Assembly: GCA_963837025.1 (NCBI GenBank)
Contig: CAWILT010000001.1
Coordinates: forward strand, 62,001-126,000
Source of the DNA: JALZUV01 sp963837025
GTDB taxonomy: Bacteria > Pseudomonadota > Alphaproteobacteria > Rickettsiales > JALZUV01
Direction of reading: 5' to 3'
DNA: 64,000 nucleotides
The notes beneath the pieces were generated by a model. That model was not told the origin of the DNA and did not search any database. It was given only the letters and a program-made list of their open reading frames with translations. Within the stretch, counting starts at the first letter, position 1, and each line of letters begins with the position of its first letter. This document shows positions 1-8,282 of the stretch, piece after piece. Both the position numbers and the translations under genes were made by a program.

Positions 1-941
1 TTAATACCGGCGAAGGCGGTCTGGCTCCTTACCACACAGTCGGAGGTGGCGATATTGTATTTGAAATAGGAACTGCCAAATATGGTGTGCGCGATAAGCA
101 GGGTAATCTGGATAAAGAAAAGCTCAAAGAGCTTGCACAAAACCCGCAAATCAAAATGTTTGAAGTAAAATTGAGCCAAGGAGCCAAACCCGGCAAAGGT
201 GGCATTTTGCCAGCCAAAAAAGTAACCAAGGAAATCGCAAAAATCCGCAATATTCCCGAAGGTGAAGATTCAGTTTCTCCGAATCGGCACAAGGAAGCGG
301 CCAACACATCGGAGCTTTTAGATTTTGTTGCAGATCTTCGCGAGATAACAGGTAAACCCATCGGCATTAAAACAGCATTGGGCGACCCGGCATGGGTGCA
401 GGAACTATGCGAAGAAATCTCTGGGCGCGGGGCATCCTCCGCACCGGACTTCCTGACCATTGATGGTTCAGAAGGCGGCAGCGGTGCAGCTCCCATGATG
501 CTGATGGACTGGGTAGCACTGCCTATCCGCGTGGCACTGCCTGAAACTGCCAAAATCTTGAATGAATATAAACTTAAAGAACGTATCCGCCTCATCGTCT
601 CTGGGCAGTTGGTCACGCCGGGTGATGTGGCATGGGCAATGGCTGCTGGTGCCGACTATGTGGTGTCAGCACGAGGCTTTATGTTTGCCATTGGATGCAT
701 TCAGGCCATGCGCTGCCATACAAATACCTGCCCTAGCGGTGTTGCCACTCACGATAAACATCTGCAAAAGGCACTTAAGCCGCAAGATAAGAAACATGGC
801 GTGGCGAATTATGTAAACCGGCTGCGTGATGAAGTGGGACTGATTGCTCGCACCTGTGGCCTGAGTCACTGCCGGGAATTTACACCAGATCACATTTTTA
901 TTTTTAACCAACCAACTCAAAAGGAGAAAAATCATGCCTGA
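1..941 (+). CDS. FMN-binding glutamate synthase-like protein, C-terminal part
   Basis: The gene enters from the left edge; its frame is open from base 3. The fragment contains the glutamate-synthase-type signatures TGEGGL near the left edge, a phosphate/FMN-binding stretch DGSEGGSGAAP, and the Cys cluster CHTNTCPSGVATHD that in this superfamily holds an iron-sulfur centre. Family knowledge: such proteins carry the FMN/2-oxoglutarate domain of GltB without the amidotransferase domain, and many have no proven substrate. The 3' end overlaps the next gene by 8 bases, so it is probably translated with the copper block that follows. Full length and start are outside the window. Identity as a glutamate-synthase-domain protein is firm; its physiological role here is not. 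Confidence 0.85.
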   Translation, partial: NTGEGGLAPYHTVGGGDIVFEIGTAKYGVRDKQGNLDKEKLKELAQNPQIKMFEVKLSQGAKPGKGGILPAKKVTKEIAKIRNIPEGEDSVSPNRHKEAANTSELLDFVADLREITGKPIGIKTALGDPAWVQELCEEISGRGASSAPDFLTIDGSEGGSGAAPMMLMDWVALPIRVALPETAKILNEYKLKERIRLIVSGQLVTPGDVAWAMAAGADYVVSARGFMFAIGCIQAMRCHTNTCPSGVATHDKHLQKALKPQDKKHGVANYVNRLRDEVGLIARTCGLSHCREFTPDHIFIFNQPTQKEKNHA

Positions 942-1548
942 AATTATTCCAAATTGGCACCCTATATTTGTACATTACTCAATTGCGCTACTGAGTATTT
1001 CCACACTGCTGTTTCTTGTTGGAACATTCACCAAGAGCAGATGGAAAGAAGCGCTACTTAAGGCAGGACATATTAATTTATGGCTCGGTGCAATCATTTC
1101 TGTTGGGACTGTTGCGGCAGGACTTTATGCATCTAACACCGTAGCGCATGATAGTGCATCCCATGCACAGATGATGAATCATCGCAATTGGGCAATCCCT
1201 ACCACCATAGGCTTTATTATTTTAGCCATATGGTCAGCTTGGAACTTCCGAAAAAAAGCTCCCGTTTCACTAACCTTTGTCGGGTTGATGCTGATTGCCA
1301 CCGGCGCATTGTCTGCCACTGGCTTAAAAGGTGCAGAGTTGGTGTATCGGCATGGCACGGGTGTGATGTCGCTGCCTGAGAGCAGTGGCAAAGGTCATTC
1401 GGGTCACGCACATCCAGATGGTGGGCATGGTAATGAAAGTGGAAAAAACGAAGAATCTCAAGGGCACAATGATTCAGGGCATGAACACGCTCCAGAGCCA
1501 ACATTAGAAACTGAAGATAGCCATGAGGAGCATGATCATGCCCATTAA
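934..1548 (+). CDS. DUF2231-family membrane protein with His-rich tail
   Basis: A 204-residue membrane protein with four hydrophobic segments in the first 135 residues and an N-terminal HPIFVHYSIAL stretch typical of DUF2231 proteins. The last 55 residues are dense in His, Asp, Glu and Ser, which looks like a metal-binding tail. An AGGAG ribosome site precedes the start, which lies inside the preceding gene. The 3' end overlaps the CusF-like gene. DUF2231 proteins are often found in metal-resistance clusters but have no established activity; a role in copper handling is inferred from the tail and the neighbours. Confidence 0.8.
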   Translation: MPEIIPNWHPIFVHYSIALLSISTLLFLVGTFTKSRWKEALLKAGHINLWLGAIISVGTVAAGLYASNTVAHDSASHAQMMNHRNWAIPTTIGFIILAIWSAWNFRKKAPVSLTFVGLMLIATGALSATGLKGAELVYRHGTGVMSLPESSGKGHSGHAHPDGGHGNESGKNEESQGHNDSGHEHAPEPTLETEDSHEEHDHAH

Positions 1549-1879
1549 TCGATTATTATTAGCTGTTCTACTTGTCGCACCCATGCCTTTAAATGTTATG
1601 GCCCATAGTGGAGCTAAAAAAGAAGCGGAAGCTGTTGGTGTAGTGCATCACATAGATACTGAAAACACTACACTGAATATAACCGCTGAGCCTATAAAAA
1701 AACTTGGTTGGTCAGAAACAACCATGGATTGGCCAACAGTAAAGGGTGTGAAAATTGATCATCTCAACGTGGGTGATCGGGTGCAATTCTTACTTAAACA
1801 AACCAATAACCGCTTGACCTACCATATTACTCATATCGACATCATTAATGAACATGACGGATATAATCATGCCCATTAA
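1538..1879 (+). CDS. CusF-like periplasmic copper-binding protein
   Basis: A 113-residue protein with a short signal peptide (about residues 1-21, ending VMA before HSG) followed by one small beta-barrel-like domain of the CusF_Ec family. In CusF, a Trp, Met and His residues bind Cu(I) or Ag(I); here a GW...TMDW segment lies at the expected place, although only one Met is evident. I chose the ATG at 1538 because the GAGGAG ribosome site sits at 1525-1530, inside the end of the DUF2231 gene, and an earlier ATG at 1523 would contain that site. Likely role: periplasmic copper chaperone for the efflux system encoded downstream. Confidence 0.75.
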   Translation: MPINRLLLAVLLVAPMPLNVMAHSGAKKEAEAVGVVHHIDTENTTLNITAEPIKKLGWSETTMDWPTVKGVKIDHLNVGDRVQFLLKQTNNRLTYHITHIDIINEHDGYNHAH

Positions 1880-1910
1880 TTACAAATCTCAACTTGTTAG
1901 CAATAAACAT

Positions 1911-1942
1911 TTGACCCTAGATCATGCTCCAAGGTGTAAGGT
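1911..1942 (+). promoter_or_regulatory. MerR-type promoter and operator
   Basis: A TTGACC -35 (1911-1916) and a TAAGGT -10 (1937-1942) are separated by 20 bases, the stretched spacing typical of MerR-activated promoters; TAAGGT is also the -10 of the classical mer promoter. The spacer contains an imperfect dyad beginning ACC and ending GGT (1914-1935), with 8 of 11 symmetric positions paired. The predicted transcription start falls at about 1949-1951, at the regulator's own ATG. Confidence 0.7.
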
Positions 1943-1950
1943 GCCAATAT

Positions 1951-2397
1951 ATGACAGATAATCGCTATATAACTATCGGAAAATTATCAGAACTGAGTGG
2001 ATTCCCGGCTGATACTATCCGCTATTATGAAAAGCTTGGCATATTAAATAAGCCAGACCGCGCCGCCAATGGCTATCGTGTTTATACATTAGATACGCTT
2101 AATATCTTACTGTTCATTCGCCGTGGTAAAGTAATGAATTTTACTTTGGATGAAATCAAACAATTGTTGACCATGACAGAGGATAAAGCTGCCGTTTGTG
2201 GCGATGTACTGCCAATGGTAGAAGAAAAAATAATTAAGTTTAAACAACAGATTGAAGATACTAAGATAGCACTTAAATCATTAGAGCGCTTTGCAAAAGA
2301 TTGTCCGGGTGGTCAAGTGCCAGCGGAGCATTGCCCCTTTGTACATTACCTCAATAATAAAGGCGGCAAATGCCATGAGGACGGAAAAAATAAATAA
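1951..2397 (+). CDS. MerR-family metal-responsive regulator
   Basis: A 148-residue MerR protein: winged HTH (residues 6-72, with DTIRYYEKLGIL and NGYRVY), a dimerisation helix, and a C-terminal metal loop. Cysteines fall at 83, 118 and 128. This spacing (35 and 10) matches E. coli ZntR (C79, C114, C124) rather than CueR, which has Ser at the first position and a shorter loop. The ATG at 1951 is preferred over an earlier one at 1924 because the HTH begins just after it and the promoter overlaps the upstream stretch. The gene heads the DUF305-to-DUF3147 operon and probably controls both itself and that operon. Divalent-metal sensing would be odd for a copper operon. Confidence 0.85.
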   Translation: MTDNRYITIGKLSELSGFPADTIRYYEKLGILNKPDRAANGYRVYTLDTLNILLFIRRGKVMNFTLDEIKQLLTMTEDKAAVCGDVLPMVEEKIIKFKQQIEDTKIALKSLERFAKDCPGGQVPAEHCPFVHYLNNKGGKCHEDGKNK

Positions 2398-2413
2398 TCT
2401 TAGGGAGAATACT

Positions 2414-2926
2414 ATGAACAACTACAAACGATTTTTAGCCATGATTACCACATCAACCATCATGATGTTTGGTTTGATGTATCTCAATACCTACGCGTTG
2501 GATCACGTCTTTTTCAGTGAAACCCGTACCTATATGGCCATTTACATGGGCGGTGCGATGGCTATCGTAATGCTGCTGTTTATGCTGGGCATGTATCAGG
2601 ATAAAGGAAAAAACACGGCTATCTTTATTGGTGCAGTTGCTATTTTTGCGATTGGTGTATTTTTAGTGCGCTCCCAAGTTACGGTAGCAGATCAATCATG
2701 GATGAAAGCGATGATCCCGCATCACTCGATTGCCGTACTTACCAGCGAACGCGCCACTATTGATGATGTGCGTGTGAAGGAATTAGCCAACGGCATCATC
2801 AAAGCCCAACGTAAAGAGATCAAGGAAATGAAGTGGCTGATTGATGACATTAAGAAAAACGGCAAAGCCACCACCGAAGCAGAAGCAGCGGCGCGTCCTG
2901 TACCAAAATTTGAAGGTGAGTTATGA
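2414..2926 (+). CDS. DUF305 membrane-anchored protein
   Basis: A 170-residue protein with three hydrophobic segments (about residues 8-27, 38-57 and 65-83) followed by a DUF305 domain containing MIPHHS and an E..EM motif late in the domain. DUF305 proteins are ferritin-like helical bundles common in copper-resistance operons; their His and Met residues are thought to bind metal. The ATG at 2414 has an AGGGAG ribosome site 7 bases upstream, so an earlier in-frame ATG within merR is unlikely to be used. The stop overlaps the permease start by 4 bases, so the two are translationally coupled. Confidence 0.8.
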   Translation: MNNYKRFLAMITTSTIMMFGLMYLNTYALDHVFFSETRTYMAIYMGGAMAIVMLLFMLGMYQDKGKNTAIFIGAVAIFAIGVFLVRSQVTVADQSWMKAMIPHHSIAVLTSERATIDDVRVKELANGIIKAQRKEIKEMKWLIDDIKKNGKATTEAEAAARPVPKFEGEL

Positions 2927-4263
2927 GCAAAGATTCAGCTAAAAGCCGAGATACGCAATACCAAAAAAACAGTCTGACATTATGGGGCGCGGTGTCAATG
3001 GGCACCGGAGTTATGATCGGTGCTGGGATTTTTGCACTCACGGGGCAGGTAGCGGATCTGGCGCGGGAATGGTTCCCGTTTGCGTTTCTGGCCGCCGCTA
3101 TCGTTGCCGGGTTTAGCTCTTACTCTTACGTCAAAATGTCCAACGCCTATCCCAGCGCTGGTGGCATCGCCATGTTTTTGCAGAAGGCTTATGGCAAAGG
3201 CACCATGACTGCCGCCTGTGCGTTGCTCATGTATTTTTCAATGGTGATTAATGAAAGTCTGGTCGCCCGCACCTTCGGCACCTACACATTGCAGCTTTTT
3301 GATGTCGGCAAGAATAGCTGGCTGGTTCCTGCGCTCGGCGTAGGTCTTCTTGCCTTTGCGTTTATGGTGAACATTTTAGGCAATAAATTCATCCAAACCT
3401 TCTCCTTCTTCATGGCATTTATTAAGATTGGCGGTTTGGTGTTGCTTGCGGCAGGTGGCCTTTACGCCTCCGGATTTAATTTTGAAAGTATATCCGTAAG
3501 ACCGGAAGAAACTACATTTACTGGATTTTTAGGTGCAGTCGCGCTGGGGATTCTAGCGTTTAAAGGATTCACTACCATCACCAATAGCGGTGGAGAGATT
3601 AAAGAGCCGCATAAGAATGTAGGCCGCGCTATTATCATTTCGCTGGCCATATGCGTGGTGCTGTATTTACTGGTGTCGCTTGCCGTAGGCGCTAACCTGT
3701 CGATAGAAGAAATTGTGAAAGCCAAGGATTATGCGCTGGCCGAAGCCTCGCGCCCAGCATTCGGGCAATGGGGTTTATGGTTTACCGTAGGCTTTGCCAT
3801 CATCGCCACTGTTTCTGGCGTGATTGCCAGTGTCTTTGCCGTGTCGCGTATGCTTGCCATGCTCACCAATATGAAGCTGGTGCCGCATAGTCACTTTGGG
3901 ATGCCGGGCAGCATTCAAAAACACACACTGGTCTATACCATTGTCATTGCCATGCTGCTGACCATCTTTTTTGATTTAAGCCGTATCGCCTCGCTTGGTG
4001 CCATCTTCTACATCATTATGGATATTGCCATCCATTGGGGTGTGCTGCGGCATTTGCGAAAAGAGGTGGAGGTCAATGCTGCTATCCTCATCACTGCTAT
4101 CGCATTGGATGTGGTCGTGTTGGGTGCCTTCCTTTGGGTGAAAGCGCAAAGCGACATGCTGGTGATCTGGGCATCGCTGGCGGGTCTTATTATTATATTT
4201 GTAGGAGAGCGCCTGTTCTTACGCGCTAAAAACAATTCACCAGAACAACAGGAAACATCATGA
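2923..4263 (+). CDS. APC-family amino acid permease
   Basis: A 446-residue polytopic inner-membrane protein with about 12 hydrophobic segments. The first segment has MGTGVMIGAGIF, the substrate-binding signature of APC-superfamily amino acid/cation symporters, and EIKEPHKN follows the sixth segment as in YjeH/Cat-type carriers. It is coupled by 4-base overlaps to DUF305 upstream and to the copper ATPase downstream, so it belongs to the operon. Substrate cannot be read from sequence. An amino-acid carrier inside a copper operon is uncommon; a link to histidine, cysteine or metal-complex transport is speculation. Confidence 0.85.
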   Translation: MSKDSAKSRDTQYQKNSLTLWGAVSMGTGVMIGAGIFALTGQVADLAREWFPFAFLAAAIVAGFSSYSYVKMSNAYPSAGGIAMFLQKAYGKGTMTAACALLMYFSMVINESLVARTFGTYTLQLFDVGKNSWLVPALGVGLLAFAFMVNILGNKFIQTFSFFMAFIKIGGLVLLAAGGLYASGFNFESISVRPEETTFTGFLGAVALGILAFKGFTTITNSGGEIKEPHKNVGRAIIISLAICVVLYLLVSLAVGANLSIEEIVKAKDYALAEASRPAFGQWGLWFTVGFAIIATVSGVIASVFAVSRMLAMLTNMKLVPHSHFGMPGSIQKHTLVYTIVIAMLLTIFFDLSRIASLGAIFYIIMDIAIHWGVLRHLRKEVEVNAAILITAIALDVVVLGAFLWVKAQSDMLVIWASLAGLIIIFVGERLFLRAKNNSPEQQETS

Positions 4264-6449
4264 GCGAAAACCAAGCCAAAAGTTGCTGCCATCATCAGCA
4301 TGAAAATAAGGAAGAAAAACCGCTTCCCGCAGGCGCGGATGCGTCCAAAATAATGTATACCTGCCCAATGCACCCGGAGGTGCGACAAATGGGACCGGGT
4401 AGCTGCCCTAAATGCGGCATGGCACTGGAGCCGGAAACTATCACTGGAGAGGAAGGCAAAAACCCGGAGCTAACCGATTTTCGCCGCCGCTTCTGGATTG
4501 GGCTGGTGCTATCTCTACCACTGCTAGTGCTGGAGATGGGTGGCCATCTCATGGATTTTCATCTGTTGGAAGCCTCCATATCCAACTGGGTGCAAATGGC
4601 TTTTGCCACTCCTGTGGTGCTATGGGCTGGGTGGCCATTCTTTGAGCGTGGCTGGCAATCAGTAAAAGCCAAGTCACTGAATATGTTCACGCTGGTGGCG
4701 ATGGGAACGGGCGTGGCATGGGTCTATAGCGTTATTGCCACCTTTGCTCCTGGCATTTTTCCCGATGCGTTTAAGTCTGAAGGTGTCGTGCCGGTCTATT
4801 TTGAGGCTGCTGCGGTGATTATCGTGCTGGTGCTGCTCGGCCAAATGCTGGAACTTAAAGCGCGGGAGCGCACCGGCGGCGCGATTAAAGCCTTGTTGGG
4901 ATTAGCCCCGAAAACGGCGAAGCGCATTCAGGGGGACACGGAAGAAGAAATTGCCATTGAGGATATTCAGTTGGGTGATTTGCTACGCATACGTCCCGGC
5001 GAGAAAGTGCCGGTTGATGGCGTGGTGGTGGAAGGCAAAAGCCATGTCGATGAATCGATGGTAACTGGCGAACCGATGCCAATTGAAAAAACTGAAAACG
5101 GAAAGGTGATTGGCGGCACGGTCAACGGCAATGGCTCCTTGATTATCAAGGCGGAGAAAATCGGTTCTGACACCATGCTCGCGCAAATCGTGCAGATGGT
5201 CGCTGATGCCCAGCGCAGCCAAGCGCCCATCCAACGTGTGGTCGATAAGGTATCCGGCTGGTTTGTGCCGATTGTGATTGTGGTGGCCATACTTGCCTTT
5301 ATCGCATGGACAGTGTTTGCCGCCACGCAAGGTTTTAGCTATGGCCTGATTGCCGCCGTATCGGTGCTGATTATTGCTTGTCCGTGTGCGCTTGGCCTCG
5401 CCACCCCTATGTCGATTATGGTGGGCGTTGGGCGCGGTGCGAAAGCCGGAGTGCTGATTAAAAATGCCGGTGCGTTGGAAATTCTGGAAAAGGTAGATAC
5501 GCTGGTGGTGGATAAAACCGGCACACTCACCGAAGGCAAACCAGCATTGACGCATATCGTGCCAGCGGAAGGGTTTAGCGAAGATGAGTTGCTTGTTTCT
5601 GCCGCCTCATTAGAGCAAGGCAGCGAACATCCTTTAGCTGAGGCGATTGTGCGCGGGGCAGAAGCCAAAGGCGCAAAACTGGTAAAAACAGAAGGGTTTG
5701 AGGCTGTAACCGGCAAGGGGGTAAAAGGCCGTGTGAATGGTAAGACGATAGCGCTGGGTAATACGAAGCTCATGGATGATGCGGGGGTTGATAGCAGCGT
5801 GATGAAAGAAGAAGCAGACCGTTACCGCGCCGAGGGCGGCACCGTGATGTTTGTTGCCATTAATGGAAAGCTGGCGGGAATGATTGCAGTGTCCGACCCG
5901 ATTAAAGAAACCACCGCAAAGGCAATCAAGGAATTACACGAAGCGGGTCTAAAGATTGTCATGCTGACTGGCGATAACGAAACCACCGCACGGTCGGTGG
6001 CAGAGAAGCTGGGAATTGATGAAGTTCATGCAGACGTATTGCCGCAGGATAAAAGCCGTATTGTAAATGAATTACGGGAGGCAGGCGCAATCATCGCTAT
6101 GGCTGGCGATGGGGTGAATGATGCACCGGCACTGGCTTCGGCACATGTGGGGATCGCTATGGGAACTGGCACCGATGTGGCGATGGAAAGTGCAGGTGTA
6201 ACGCTGCTGCGCGGTGATTTAAACGGCATCGCCACCGCGATTAACCTATCCCGCGCTACCATGCGTAACATTCGGCAAAATCTGTTTTTTGCCTTTATCT
6301 ACAATGCCGCAGGCGTTCCAATTGCTGCGGGGGTTTTATACCCCTTCTTTGGCATCCTGCTTTCACCCATCATCGCCGCCGCTGCTATGTCGCTTAGTTC
6401 CTTAAGTGTAGTCGCCAATGCGCTCAGACTTAACATCAAGAAAATCTAG
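4260..6449 (+). CDS. copA: Cu(I)-exporting P1B-type ATPase
   Basis: A 729-residue heavy-metal ATPase that pumps Cu(I) from the cytoplasm to the periplasm. The N-terminus has a CCHHQH cluster and a heavy-metal-binding zinc-ribbon-like domain (about residues 33-58: YTCPMHPEV, CPKCGM) in place of the usual ferredoxin-like domain. Further on are TGEP in the actuator domain, the transmembrane CPC (about 374), the phosphorylated DKTGT (about 418), SEHP in the nucleotide domain, GDGVNDAP (about 615), and YN plus MSLSS in the last two helices, which mark Cu(I) specificity. It is coupled to the permease by a 4-base overlap. The name copA here means the ATPase; the following oxidase is also called CopA in pco/cop systems. 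Confidence 0.93.
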   Translation: MSENQAKSCCHHQHENKEEKPLPAGADASKIMYTCPMHPEVRQMGPGSCPKCGMALEPETITGEEGKNPELTDFRRRFWIGLVLSLPLLVLEMGGHLMDFHLLEASISNWVQMAFATPVVLWAGWPFFERGWQSVKAKSLNMFTLVAMGTGVAWVYSVIATFAPGIFPDAFKSEGVVPVYFEAAAVIIVLVLLGQMLELKARERTGGAIKALLGLAPKTAKRIQGDTEEEIAIEDIQLGDLLRIRPGEKVPVDGVVVEGKSHVDESMVTGEPMPIEKTENGKVIGGTVNGNGSLIIKAEKIGSDTMLAQIVQMVADAQRSQAPIQRVVDKVSGWFVPIVIVVAILAFIAWTVFAATQGFSYGLIAAVSVLIIACPCALGLATPMSIMVGVGRGAKAGVLIKNAGALEILEKVDTLVVDKTGTLTEGKPALTHIVPAEGFSEDELLVSAASLEQGSEHPLAEAIVRGAEAKGAKLVKTEGFEAVTGKGVKGRVNGKTIALGNTKLMDDAGVDSSVMKEEADRYRAEGGTVMFVAINGKLAGMIAVSDPIKETTAKAIKELHEAGLKIVMLTGDNETTARSVAEKLGIDEVHADVLPQDKSRIVNELREAGAIIAMAGDGVNDAPALASAHVGIAMGTGTDVAMESAGVTLLRGDLNGIATAINLSRATMRNIRQNLFFAFIYNAAGVPIAAGVLYPFFGILLSPIIAAAAMSLSSLSVVANALRLNIKKI

Positions 6450-6457
6450 GAGATAGT

Positions 6458-8272
6458 ATGAAAAACGATATAACCAACGCTCAATCCGCACTTACACCAC
6501 TAGACCTTAATCGCCGCCGATTTATTCAAATGGCTGGCGCAGGACTGTTTGTTGCAGGGTTTAATGCAGCCTTGCCCTTGCCAGCATGGGCGAAGACTGC
6601 CGCGCTAGGTTTAAGAGAGCATGAAGCCAAAAACCGCTATGATCTAAATATCGGCTATTCACCCATCACCATTGATGGACGCAAAGCCACCTCCACTGGC
6701 ATAAACGGCACCGTGCCGGGACCACTCATCCGCATGCGCGAGGGTGATTTTGTGAATCTCAATGTCACTAACGGACTGGATGCTGATAGCTCTATTCACT
6801 GGCATGGGATTTTACTGCCGCCAGAAATGGACGGTGTGCCGGGATTAAGTTTTAGAGGCATCGCACCGGGCGATACTTACCGTTACAAATACCGTTTAGA
6901 GCAAGCAGGAACATATTGGTATCACAGCCATTCGCGCTTTCAGGAGCAAACTGGCACCTATGGCCCTCTAATTATTGACCCCATAACGCCGGAGCCGTTC
7001 CATTATGACCGTGAGCATGTGGTGATGCTATCGGACTGGTCATTTGAGAGTCCTGAAACCATTTTTCGCAACATCAACCTGATGGGTGGTTATTATAATT
7101 ACCAGAAACGCACCGTGTTTGATTATGCGGATGATATTGCCGATAAAGGTTTTAGCCCTGCGACTAAAGACTGGATGGCGTGGGGCAGAATGCGGATGTC
7201 ACCCGTGGATTTATCGGATGTAACGGGATCAACCTACACTTATCTGATGAACGGCAACTCGCCAGATATGAACTGGACGGGGATATTTAATCCGGGTGAA
7301 ACGATACGCCTGCGCTTTATTAATGGCTCGGCTATGAGCAATTTTGATGTGCGGATTCCGGGGCTGGATATGACCGTGGTGATGGTCGATGGTAAAAAGG
7401 TAAAGCCGATCAAATTCCATGAATTCCGCATTGGTGTGGCAGAAACTTATGATGTTCTGGTCACGCCTCGCGCTGATAAAGCCTTCACTATTTTTGCTGA
7501 ATCAATGGATCGCAGCGGGTATGCGCGGGGAACACTTGCTCCGGAAGCTGGTTTGTCAGCAGCAGTGCCAGCACTTCGCAAACGCCCCGTGCGGACGCTG
7601 GATAGCATCGGTATGGGCGGTATGGATGCCACGTTCTTTGGCGGGGGTATGGATCACTCTAAAATGGGGCATGATATGTCTGGGACGAAAGGCATGGATC
7701 ATAGCAAGATGAATCATGGTGATATGAATATGTCACGGTCAAATGGCCCAACACCATTTAAGCCAGATAAGAACAAATCTAATGTGGCGATGGTGATTAT
7801 GAGCCCTAAAGATATGCTGGATCAACCGGGCATAGGTTTGGGGGATGACGGCTGGAAGGTGCTAACCTATAAAGACTTAAAATCGAATGAGCCGCAGCCC
7901 TACAAAGCGGCAGTAGATCGGGAGATGACCATCAACATCACCGCCAACATGGAACGCTACATGTTCTCATTTGATGGTAAAAAATTCACCGAGCATGATG
8001 GACCCTATATGTTTAAGCATAATGAACGATTGCGCCTCTGGCTGGTCAATCACACGATGATGGAACATCCAATCCACCTGCACGGCATGTGGATGCAGCT
8101 TGAAAATGGCGGTGACAACAATGAAATCCCATACAAGCATACGATACTGGTAAAGCCGGGAGAGAAATTATCGGTGAAAATCACGCCAATAGAAAAAGGT
8201 GACTGGGCATTCCATTGCCATCTTTTATATCACATGGAAGGCGGCATGTTCCAAGTCATGCGGGTCGTATAA
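6458..8272 (+). CDS. Multicopper oxidase, CopA/PcoA type
   Basis: A 604-residue periplasmic copper oxidase that oxidises Cu(I) to Cu(II). It has a twin-arginine signal (RRRF then a hydrophobic stretch, residues about 19-47), and the copper ligand motifs HWHG (about 113), HSHS (about 155), HPIHLHGMW (about 536) and HCHLLYHMEGGM (about 585). Between the second and third cupredoxin domains lies a Met/His-rich repeat region (about 395-430, GMDHSKM-like units) typical of CopA/PcoA. AGGAG precedes the start 8 bases after the ATPase stop. With copB just downstream it forms the classical copAB pair. Confidence 0.93.
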   Translation: MKNDITNAQSALTPLDLNRRRFIQMAGAGLFVAGFNAALPLPAWAKTAALGLREHEAKNRYDLNIGYSPITIDGRKATSTGINGTVPGPLIRMREGDFVNLNVTNGLDADSSIHWHGILLPPEMDGVPGLSFRGIAPGDTYRYKYRLEQAGTYWYHSHSRFQEQTGTYGPLIIDPITPEPFHYDREHVVMLSDWSFESPETIFRNINLMGGYYNYQKRTVFDYADDIADKGFSPATKDWMAWGRMRMSPVDLSDVTGSTYTYLMNGNSPDMNWTGIFNPGETIRLRFINGSAMSNFDVRIPGLDMTVVMVDGKKVKPIKFHEFRIGVAETYDVLVTPRADKAFTIFAESMDRSGYARGTLAPEAGLSAAVPALRKRPVRTLDSIGMGGMDATFFGGGMDHSKMGHDMSGTKGMDHSKMNHGDMNMSRSNGPTPFKPDKNKSNVAMVIMSPKDMLDQPGIGLGDDGWKVLTYKDLKSNEPQPYKAAVDREMTINITANMERYMFSFDGKKFTEHDGPYMFKHNERLRLWLVNHTMMEHPIHLHGMWMQLENGGDNNEIPYKHTILVKPGEKLSVKITPIEKGDWAFHCHLLYHMEGGMFQVMRVV

Positions 8273-8282
8273 GGAGAAACTC

